Made by a program: the position numbers and the translations under genes. From the NCBI GenBank assembly GCA_013001485.1, contig JABDMN010000266.1:1-12111 (forward strand): a DNA stretch of 12,111 nucleotides, read 5' to 3'. The notes below the pieces were generated by a model. The model did no database searches and was not told the DNA's origin. It saw only the letters and a program-made list of their open reading frames with translations. This DNA is from Acidimicrobiia bacterium. GTDB taxonomy: Bacteria > Actinomycetota > Acidimicrobiia > Spongiisociales > UBA5794. Shown piece by piece: positions 6,897-11,698 of this stretch (the stretch's first letter is position 1; each line of letters opens with the position of its first letter).

Positions 6897-8015
6897 ATGA
6901 CAGACCTTCCAAACATCCGCCTCCCCGTCGACCTGAAACCGACCGATGGCCGCTTCGGGAGCGGACCATCCAAGGTCCGCGTCGAAGCCGTCGAACGCCT
7001 GGCGGCAACGGGGAAGACCCTCCTCGGAACCAGCCATCGGCGCCCTGCTGTGGTCGGTTTGGTCGAGAAGCTGCGCGACGGCCTCGGGGACCTGTTCTCG
7101 CTCCCCGATGGGTATGAGGTGCTGGTCGGTCTTGGTGGGGCGACCGCCTTCTGGGACGCAGCGACCTTCTCGCTGATCGAACGCCGCTCGCAGCATGTGG
7201 TCATCGGCGAGTTCAGTTCGAAGTTCGCTGCAGCCGTCTCCGGTGCCCCCCACCTCGAGACGCCCGAGGTGATCCAAGCCGAGTACGGCCACGTCGAGCG
7301 CCCCGTTGCGTCCGACGAGATCGACACTTACGCGCTCATCCACAACGAAACCTCGACGGGAGTGATGGTGCCCATCGAACGCCCCGCGACCGACGGGCTG
7401 GTCGTTGTCGACGCCACGTCTGCCGCCGGGGCGTTGCCCGTCGACCCCCACCAGTTCGACGCCTACTACTTCTCCCCGCAGAAGGCGTTCGGTTCAGAAG
7501 GTGGCATGTGGGCGGCCCTCTGCTCACCGGCGGCCATCACGAGGATCACGGAACTCACGGGTGGCGACCGCTGGATACCTCCGTTCCTCGACCTCGGGAT
7601 CGCTCTCACCAACTCACGAAAGAATCAGACCTACAACACCCCGGCGCTGGCGACGCTTGCCCTATTCGTCGATCAGGTGGAGTGGATGAATGACAGCGGT
7701 GGCCTGACCTGGGCGACCGAGCGCTGCGCATCGTCGGCGCGGACGATCTACGGGTGGGCCGAGGCGGCGGGGTATGCCCAGCCGTTCGTCACCGACCCCG
7801 ACGCCCGATCGGCGACCGTCGCGACGATCGACTTCGACGATTCGGTGCCGGCCGCCGAGGTGTCCGGGGTACTTCGGGCCAACGGAATCGTCGATACCGA
7901 GAGCTACCGCAAACTGGGTCGCAACCAGCTCCGGATCGCACTCTTCCCCGCCATCGATCCACATGACGTGGAGATCCTGACAGCAGCCATCGACCACATC
8001 GTGGAGCGGCTCTGA
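6897..8015 (+). CDS. serC: Phosphoserine aminotransferase
   Basis: A 372-residue class V aminotransferase of the actinobacterial SerC type. It converts 3-phosphohydroxypyruvate and glutamate to phosphoserine in serine biosynthesis, and can act in vitamin B6 synthesis in some bacteria. Key features are the opening [10 protein letters not shown] (19-28), GTSHRRP (44-50), the cofactor-stacking region GGATAFWDA (80-88), HNETSTGV (149-156), Asp172 in VVDATSAAG, and Schiff-base Lys196 in [13 protein letters not shown]. Length and the absence of the E. coli-type WNYN features fit the mycobacterial subgroup. No clear Shine-Dalgarno site precedes the ATG; TATCCT at 6875-6880 could serve as a -10 giving a leader of about ten bases. 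It is followed after 4 bases by the SRPBCC-like gene, probably in the same transcript. Confidence 0.95.
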   Translation: MTDLPNIRLPVDLKPTDGRFGSGPSKVRVEAVERLAATGKTLLGTSHRRPAVVGLVEKLRDGLGDLFSLPDGYEVLVGLGGATAFWDAATFSLIERRSQHVVIGEFSSKFAAAVSGAPHLETPEVIQAEYGHVERPVASDEIDTYALIHNETSTGVMVPIERPATDGLVVVDATSAAGALPVDPHQFDAYYFSPQKAFGSEGGMWAALCSPAAITRITELTGGDRWIPPFLDLGIALTNSRKNQTYNTPALATLALFVDQVEWMNDSGGLTWATERCASSARTIYGWAEAAGYAQPFVTDPDARSATVATIDFDDSVPAAEVSGVLRANGIVDTESYRKLGRNQLRIALFPAIDPHDVEILTAAIDHIVERL

Positions 8016-8019
8016 CCGC

Positions 8020-8532
8020 ATGCGGATCGACGAGTTTCTGCCCGAATCCGATGCCACACACTCCTACGAGATCCGGATCGAAGCTCCACCGACTGCAGTT
8101 CGCCGTGCCTTGCTCGAGGTCAATCTCGCCGACGATCTCGTGGTTCGCACCCTGCTGCGGTTGCGCGGTCTGCCGCGACGGGCGACCACGTGGGCGGGAC
8201 TGGAGCAACTCGGTTTCATCCGGCTTGCCAACGAGCCCGACGAGTTGCTGCTTGGCATCATCGGACGGTTCTGGACGCTGACAGGCCACCTGGTCGCAGT
8301 CGACGCTGACGGCTTCCGGGAACACAAAGACCCGGGGTACGCCAAAGCGGCCTGGAACTTCACGATCCTTCCGGACGGGAACGGGACCCGCCTTGGCACT
8401 GAGACAAGGGTGCTGTGCTCCGATGAAGCCTCACGAGTCAGGTTCAGGCGCTACTGGAAGGTGGTCGGACCGTTCAGCGGGTTGATCAGGAAGCGGATCC
8501 TGCGCCAGGCGACAAAGGGACTCGACCGCTGA
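8020..8532 (+). CDS. SRPBCC-like (START/polyketide cyclase fold) protein, function unknown
   Basis: A 170-residue soluble protein. The pattern fits an SRPBCC-type helix-grip fold: an early strand HSYEIRIEAP then a helix (PTAVRRALLEV), a central run of strands including FIRLANEPDELLLGIIG, the strand TRLGTETRVLC, and a final amphipathic helix RFRRYWKVVGPFSGLIRKRIL. The ETRV...R.RF..YW..V.PFSG..R end is seen in small uncharacterised actinobacterial and proteobacterial members of this superfamily. These proteins bind hydrophobic ligands in a pocket; no ligand can be inferred. It starts 4 bases after the serC stop, so is probably co-translated with it, but a serine-related role is unsupported. Its last 47 bases overlap the end of the convergent membrane-protein gene. 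Fold assignment is by eye and moderate in confidence. Confidence 0.78.
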   Translation: MRIDEFLPESDATHSYEIRIEAPPTAVRRALLEVNLADDLVVRTLLRLRGLPRRATTWAGLEQLGFIRLANEPDELLLGIIGRFWTLTGHLVAVDADGFREHKDPGYAKAAWNFTILPDGNGTRLGTETRVLCSDEASRVRFRRYWKVVGPFSGLIRKRILRQATKGLDR

Positions 8533-9061
8533 CCGCGCGGCGGGTGAATGGCCAGGCGAGAAAGCCCGGGTACGAGAACCGGCCAGCTGAGATCACGAGA
8601 CCTGCTCCGACGACCGCAAGCGCCACCCACGACCAGGTCACAACGACGCCTGCGATCCGTGCGTAGGCCCGGATCAGGTCGGCAAAGGGACCCGAGGCGG
8701 TGAGCATCTCGCCGGCCCACCCCAGCGACAAGAGCATCAAGACTGTCAGGTTGTAGTCGAGCACCATCCGCGCCTGGTCGTCGAGGACCGGGTCCCGCCG
8801 ATGGCGAAACCACATGAATGCCGGGAAGAGCAACATGATGAAACCCGCGACCAGGGTCGTCGTCGCCCAGGCCGAGACAACACCGCCCACTCCCCCCATG
8901 CCATCACCTGAGGAGTACTCGGGCCACCCGGAGACCACGACAACGGCGACGAGGAAAGCCAGGAAGGGAAGAATCGCCCCGACGTGCATGAGAGCCACGG
9001 TGCGCCGGTCGGGGTTCTCGACCTCGGTCGCGTCGGAGAGAAGAATCGATGGAATGGCCAT
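8486..9061 (-). CDS. Four-helix membrane protein (DUF4870-like)
   Basis: A 191-residue integral membrane protein with about four hydrophobic helices: around VALMHVGAILPFLAFLVAVV, TTTLVAGFIMLLFPAFMWF, LTVLMLLSLGWAGEM and VVVTWSWVALAVVGAGLVI. Between helices two and three lies RRDPVLDDQARMVLDYNLTV, reminiscent of the 'D..A...LNFQ' element of DUF4870/Tic20-like proteins, whose role is unknown. The start is set at ATG 9061-9059; an upstream in-frame GTG at 9100 would add 13 residues (VTLVSRRLCRYSD) and cannot be excluded. The C-terminal 15 codons overlap the convergent SRPBCC-like gene by 47 bp, so this tail may be weakly constrained. It is divergent from the YhhN-family gene. Membrane nature is sure; the family name is tentative. 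Confidence 0.78.
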   Translation of the reverse strand: MAIPSILLSDATEVENPDRRTVALMHVGAILPFLAFLVAVVVVSGWPEYSSGDGMGGVGGVVSAWATTTLVAGFIMLLFPAFMWFRHRRDPVLDDQARMVLDYNLTVLMLLSLGWAGEMLTASGPFADLIRAYARIAGVVVTWSWVALAVVGAGLVISAGRFSYPGFLAWPFTRRAVSGRVPLSPGAGSAS

Positions 9062-9101
9062 GTCGCTGTATCGGCACAAACGACGAGAAACCAAAGTCAC
9101 C

Positions 9102-9107
9102 TAGCGT
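9102..9107 (+). promoter_or_regulatory. Candidate -10 box (TAGCGT) for the YhhN-family gene
   Basis: TAGCGT lies in the divergent gap with the membrane-protein gene. A start of transcription about seven bases downstream would leave a leader of roughly 18 bases that just contains the strong ribosome site at 9121-9127. No convincing -35 is seen. Support is the motif match and position only. Confidence 0.3.
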
Positions 9108-9120
9108 GGTCACCGAGATC

Positions 9121-9127
9121 GGAGGTG
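9121..9127 (+). promoter_or_regulatory. Strong Shine-Dalgarno site (GGAGGTG) that decides the YhhN start
   Basis: GGAGGTG is a perfect complement to the 16S anti-Shine-Dalgarno CACCTCC. The bases AAT bring it, after a short spacer, to an in-frame CTG at 9132. The first conventional start in this frame, GTG 9144, lies 16 bases beyond the site, too far for good pairing. No ATG, GTG or TTG exists between the upstream stop (TAG 9102-9104) and 9144 in this frame, so the site argues for a CTG start. Confidence 0.6.
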
Positions 9128-9131
9128 GAAT

Positions 9132-9791
9132 CTGACGGGTCTGGTGCTTGCCTGTGCATTGGCCGTGGTCGCCCTGGTGATGGCGGATCGCTCCGGTAGC
9201 CCGGCTCGGGCCCCAGCCAAGATCGTTGCGTCATCCTGCTTCGTTGCGATCGCCGTCATCGGCGGAGCCACCGACACGACGTTCGGCACCTGGATCCTCG
9301 TCGGGCTGGCTCTCTCCTGGCTGGGCGACTTCGCCTTGCTTGGCAAAGGGCGGGCGCCGTTCGTCAGTGGCCTGTCGTTCTTCGTGCTCGGCCACGTTGC
9401 CTACGTCGTTGCGTTCGCCGCCCGCCCGGCAGGGACCGGCTGGTTGCGCGGTGAAGGTTCACTCAACACCGCTCTCCTCATCAGCGCCGCCTTTGTCGTC
9501 CTCGTGGCGGGGGTCTTCATCGCTCGGTGGCTCCTACCCGGCGTCGACTCGGCCCTTCGCGTACCCGTGCTGGCGTACATGGCTGTGATCTCGACGATGG
9601 TCATCGCTGCCGTCGGGACGACCTCTGTGGAATGGGACACCCGGGTCCTGGTGGGGGCCATCTTGTTCTATCTCTCGGACATCGCTGTTGGTCGCGATCG
9701 ATTCGTCAGCCCCGGCTGGGACAACCGGATCGTCGGGCTGCCGGTGTACTACGCGGGTCAGGTGTTGCTCGCGCTCGCCGCCGGCGGCTGA
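9132..9791 (+). CDS. YhhN/TMEM86-family membrane protein (lysoplasmalogenase-like)
   Basis: An integral membrane protein of 219 residues (215 if started at GTG 9144) with about eight hydrophobic helices. Two conserved family elements are visible: LSWLGDFALL in the third helix, followed by SGLSFFVLGHVAYVVAF, and FYLSDIAVGRDRF in the seventh. The paired acidic residues (GD and SD) are typical of the YhhN/TMEM86 family. Human TMEM86B hydrolyses the vinyl-ether bond of lysoplasmalogens; the bacterial substrate here is not established. The proposed start is CTG 9132, supported by the GGAGGTG site and by a full-length first helix (TGLVLACALAVVALVMA); the GTG start would leave that helix short. It converges on the GNAT gene with 4 bases between stop codons. 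Family confidence is high, start confidence moderate. Confidence 0.85.
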   Translation: MTGLVLACALAVVALVMADRSGSPARAPAKIVASSCFVAIAVIGGATDTTFGTWILVGLALSWLGDFALLGKGRAPFVSGLSFFVLGHVAYVVAFAARPAGTGWLRGEGSLNTALLISAAFVVLVAGVFIARWLLPGVDSALRVPVLAYMAVISTMVIAAVGTTSVEWDTRVLVGAILFYLSDIAVGRDRFVSPGWDNRIVGLPVYYAGQVLLALAAGG

Positions 9792-9795
9792 GCGG

Positions 9796-10209
9796 TCAAG
9801 CAGAACCTGACTGTCGCTCGTAGTTGCGCAGCATCACGGCTCGGGCCGAGGCCATTCCGAGATGCCGGTAGAACGGCTCGACATCGGGGTCGATGACGGC
9901 ATCCACGGCATAGAGGTCGCCGATCTCCTCGAGCAGGCGTTGCACCAGCTCTGTGCCGATTCCGCGGCGTTGATAGTCGGGCAGGACTTCGAGCTGTGGA
10001 ATGAACGCGCTCAACACCCCATCGCTGATCGCGGTGACGTAACCGACGACCCGCCCCGTGGCCTGATCGACTGCAAGCACGACGTGGTCGGAGCCTTCGA
10101 GCAGACGAAGGTGGGTCTTGGCGTCGGGCGGGTTGGGCCAGCCGACGAAGAATGGCCCCTCCAGCTGGTCGGGACTCAACCCCGACGTCCCGGTTCGGAA
10201 CTCGATCAT
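9796..10209 (-). CDS. GNAT-family N-acetyltransferase
   Basis: A 137-residue GNAT-fold acetyltransferase. The acetyl-CoA-binding motif A is clear: strand LEVLPDY then QRRGIGTELVQ (80-90, Q/RxxGxG/A), followed by helix and the motif B region FYRHLGM (113-119). The preceding strand (DHVVLAVDQATGRVVGYV) and the N-terminal PPFF-like substrate side (GPFFVGWPNPP, 18-28) fit small single-domain family members. The acceptor substrate is not predictable. Start ATG 10209-10207 was chosen over an in-frame start at 10314 because the latter reads through the divergent promoter and into sixA. GGAG lies close before the ATG, and TACGCT eight bases before it. It is divergent from sixA with 39 bases between. 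Confidence 0.92.
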   Translation of the reverse strand: MIEFRTGTSGLSPDQLEGPFFVGWPNPPDAKTHLRLLEGSDHVVLAVDQATGRVVGYVTAISDGVLSAFIPQLEVLPDYQRRGIGTELVQRLLEEIGDLYAVDAVIDPDVEPFYRHLGMASARAVMLRNYERQSGSA

Positions 10210-10217
10210 CTCTCCGG

Positions 10218-10223
10218 AGCGTA
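10218..10223 (-). promoter_or_regulatory. Candidate -10 box (TACGCT) for the GNAT gene
   Basis: Read on the minus strand, TACGCT is followed by CCGGAGAG and the ATG at 10209, an eight-base spacing that would place transcription start at or one base before the start codon. It is arranged back to back with the sixA -10 box at 10236-10241 inside a 39-base divergent gap. Confidence 0.45.
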
Positions 10224-10235
10224 CTGGCGTCGCAG

Positions 10236-10241
10236 TATCGT
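10236..10241 (+). promoter_or_regulatory. Candidate leaderless -10 box (TATCGT) for sixA
   Basis: TATCGT followed by CTCCGGC and the ATG at 10249. The hexamer is the same as that before the ABC exporter gene. No Shine-Dalgarno sequence lies between box and start. The -35 region would overlap the first bases of the divergent GNAT gene's control region, and no good -35 match is seen. Confidence 0.5.
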
Positions 10242-10248
10242 CTCCGGC

Positions 10249-10758
10249 ATGAAGCGGCTGATCATCATGCGACATGGAAAGTCCGACTGGAAGTCGGCGA
10301 CAGCTACCGACCATGGCCGCCCCTTGGCCAAGCGCGGTCGCGTCGCCGCCAAGACCATGGGTCTGGTGCTGACCAGAGCCAATGAGCAGCCCGACCTCGT
10401 CATCACCTCCACTGCCACAAGAGCTCGTGACACCGCATCACTGGCTGCGAAGTCCGGCGAATGGGATTGCGAGGTCGAGGAAACTGAACGTCTGTACCTG
10501 TCTGGCCCCGACGAGATGATCAAGATCGCTTCGGCTGCCGGCGACAACGTCAACCGGCTCCTTCTCGTTGGCCACCAGCCCACGTGTGCCGATCTGATCT
10601 ACCGCCTCACGGGCGGAATCGTGCAGGTGAAGACAGCCACCGTTGTCGGCCTCGATGTGGGCATCGACGCTTGGGAAGAGCTTCCCGGGGCAGAGGCGAC
10701 GATCGGGTGGGTGCTCCAGCCCCGGATGTTTACCGACTACGACATCGCCGTCGAGTGA
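10249..10758 (+). CDS. sixA: SixA-type histidine phosphatase (phosphoglycerate mutase superfamily)
   Basis: A 169-residue single-domain histidine phosphatase. The catalytic RHG is at 8-10 with His9 as the phosphorylated residue; Arg58 in STATRARDTA and His109 in LLLVGHQPT complete the pocket. Small size and the C-terminal GWVLQPRMF element fit the SixA subgroup. In E. coli SixA dephosphorylates phosphohistidine on ArcB/NPr; the partner here is unknown, and other small members act on small phosphoesters. Start at 10249 because the family begins MKRLxxxRHG and a -10 box lies just upstream; the longer frame to 9862 is a shadow of the GNAT gene. The last four codons and stop (IAVE, TGA) form the first unit of an 18-bp tandem repeat that continues past the gene, so the C-terminus lies in unstable sequence. 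Confidence 0.93.
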   Translation: MKRLIIMRHGKSDWKSATATDHGRPLAKRGRVAAKTMGLVLTRANEQPDLVITSTATRARDTASLAAKSGEWDCEVEETERLYLSGPDEMIKIASAAGDNVNRLLLVGHQPTCADLIYRLTGGIVQVKTATVVGLDVGIDAWEELPGAEATIGWVLQPRMFTDYDIAVE

Positions 10759-10852
10759 CGGTTCGCCGTTGAATAACGGTTCGCCGTCGAGTGACGGTTC
10801 GCCGTCGAATGACGGTTCGCCGTCGAATGACGGTTCGCCGTCGAGTAACCGG
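10746..10852 (+). repeat. 18-bp tandem repeat, six units, forming a row of TTCG-loop hairpins
   Basis: Units begin at 10746, 10764, 10782, 10800, 10818 and 10836, with consensus CGCCGTCGAGTGACGGTT; the last is degenerate at its end. Each junction reads GACGG-TTCG-CCGTC, a 5-bp stem (4 bp, or with a wobble pair, in the first two) closing a four-base loop, giving five hairpins in a row at about 10757-10770, 10776-10787, 10793-10806, 10811-10824 and 10829-10842. Unit 1 is the end of sixA. In that frame every unit carries a stop (TGA or TAA) at the same place, and all differences between units 1-5 are transitions. A 10-bp palindrome, CGGATATCCG, follows at 10850-10859. There are no spacers, so this is not CRISPR. 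Possible roles are 3'-end protection, transcription slowing or none. Confidence 0.9.
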
Positions 10853-10867
10853 ATATCCGAAGTAACT

Positions 10868-10898
10868 AGTCACTACTTGACCGCGGCCAGTAGTCACT
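10868..10898 (+). promoter_or_regulatory. Imperfect dyad over the DivIVA-like promoter, candidate operator
   Basis: AGTCACTACT (10868-10877) and AGTAGTCACT (10889-10898) are inverted copies with one C/C mismatch, separated by 11 bases. The octamer TAGTCACT also occurs as a direct repeat at 10867 and 10891, 24 bases apart. The arms flank and enter the -35 and spacer, where a bound regulator would block RNA polymerase. No regulator can be named, and a chance origin is possible. Confidence 0.4.
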
Positions 10899-10906
10899 GA
10901 TACACT
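10877..10906 (+). promoter_or_regulatory. Sigma70-type promoter for the DivIVA-like gene
   Basis: TTGACC (10877-10882) and TACACT (10901-10906) are separated by 18 bases, the best -35/-10 pair in the window. Transcription would begin near 10913, leaving a leader of roughly 40 bases that carries AGGAG nine bases before the ATG. This differs from the leaderless arrangement of its neighbours. It is the only promoter here with both hexamers in standard register. Confidence 0.7.
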
Positions 10907-10954
10907 CTCGGTGGGCGTGCGGTAGGCGGAAGGCGGAACCAGGAGCCAACCGCG

Positions 10955-11698
10955 ATGCCGAACCCATTGTTCGAACTCGTACGCCGGGGATATGACCCGG
11001 ACACAGTCGACACCCACCTCACCGCGCTCGAAGGCGCCCTCAAAGATCTGCGTGGTCAGGCCAAGGAAGCGACGGTCCGCGCCAACACGCTGCAGCGTCA
11101 GATCGAGACAGCAGGCCTCGCCGAGATATCGGTCGAGTCGGCGTTCCTGGAGCTGGCCGACACGAAGGCATCGATGCTCGAAGACGCCCGAGGTCGCGCC
11201 GCCGCCATCATCGCCGAGGCCGAAGCGAAAGCCGAGCAGTTGACCGAACAGCCTCAGGACACCCTCGACAAGGCCTGGGTCGAGGTGGACGCGATGCTCG
11301 AGGGTGCCCGCAAGGAAGTAGCCAAGGCTCGCGAAGAGGCTGCAACGATGCTCGAGCACGCTCATCGCAAAGCTGACGGGACTGTCACCGAGGCCCGCCA
11401 CGAAGCGCTCCGGCTGCTCACCCAGGCCAAAGCGGAGGCTGAGTCGGTGGTGAGCCAGGCACACATAGACCAAGAGACCCTGATGCAGAGCCTTCGCCAG
11501 CTGCAGCAGACCGTGATCTCCATGCTCGAGGTCGGCCGGCGCTCGAACCCCGACGTGGGCCGGGCGCTTGCCAAGGACGCCGCTTCCCACAAAGCCGCTT
11601 CCCACAAATCCGGCTCTCAGGGAGCCGCATCTCAGGACTCCGCTTCTCAGGATGCGGCTTCTCAGATCATCCAGTTGGACACCGAACCGGTCATCTGA
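10955..11698 (+). CDS. DivIVA-domain coiled-coil protein with repeat C-terminal tail
   Basis: A 247-residue soluble protein. The N-terminus FELVRRGYDPDTVDTHLTAL (6-25) matches the DivIVA/Wag31-type RGY.P..VD..L module that helps dock these proteins at membranes, followed by a long, charged, Ala/Glu-rich helix (about 25-200) predicted to form a coiled coil. Residues 209-238 are six pentapeptide repeats of the form (A/S)(A/G)S(H/Q)x; the last 9 residues are IIQLDTEPVI-like. Related proteins mark poles or septa and guide growth and division in actinobacteria. It is shorter and more divergent than Wag31 and may be one of several accessory DivIVA-like proteins. Expression is from the 10877-10906 promoter with a leader and AGGAG ribosome site. 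It ends in an 8-bp overlap with the convergent polymerase gene. Confidence 0.85.
   Translation: MPNPLFELVRRGYDPDTVDTHLTALEGALKDLRGQAKEATVRANTLQRQIETAGLAEISVESAFLELADTKASMLEDARGRAAAIIAEAEAKAEQLTEQPQDTLDKAWVEVDAMLEGARKEVAKAREEAATMLEHAHRKADGTVTEARHEALRLLTQAKAEAESVVSQAHIDQETLMQSLRQLQQTVISMLEVGRRSNPDVGRALAKDAASHKAASHKSGSQGAASQDSASQDAASQIIQLDTEPVI
11579..11668 (+). repeat. 15-bp in-frame tandem repeat inside the DivIVA-like gene
   Basis: Six 15-base units begin at 11579, 11594, 11609, 11624, 11639 and 11654. The first two are identical (GCCGCTTCCCACAAA); the rest diverge toward a CTTCTCAG-type unit. They encode pentapeptides AASHK, AASHK, SGSQG, AASQD, SASQD, AASQI. The tail is low-complexity and likely disordered. 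The identical first pair suggests recent duplication, so length may vary between strains. Confidence 0.9.

Noticed and set aside
6870..7451. Extension of the aspartate-type aminotransferase frame to 7451
   Set aside because: It is antisense to serC and encodes no recognisable domain; ATG 6869 gives the standard family N-terminus.
10746..10852. Possible CRISPR array
   Set aside because: Units are 18 bp and directly adjacent with no unique spacers, and no cas genes are near.
10850..10859. Palindrome CGGATATCCG as a Rho-independent terminator
   Set aside because: There is no loop and no T-run after it, so it does not fit an intrinsic terminator; mentioned only as part of the repeat finding.
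10643..10900. Plus-strand small frame encoding a GSPSNDGSPS-type repeat peptide
   Set aside because: It starts inside sixA in another frame and owes its composition to the 18-bp tandem repeat; no ribosome site. It is not impossible as a small protein but there is nothing positive for it.
10730..11605. Minus-strand frame of 291 codons across the DivIVA-like gene and the hairpin repeat
   Set aside because: It is antisense to a clear coiled-coil gene, and its end is simply the repeat read as RRRTV units. No start or family support.
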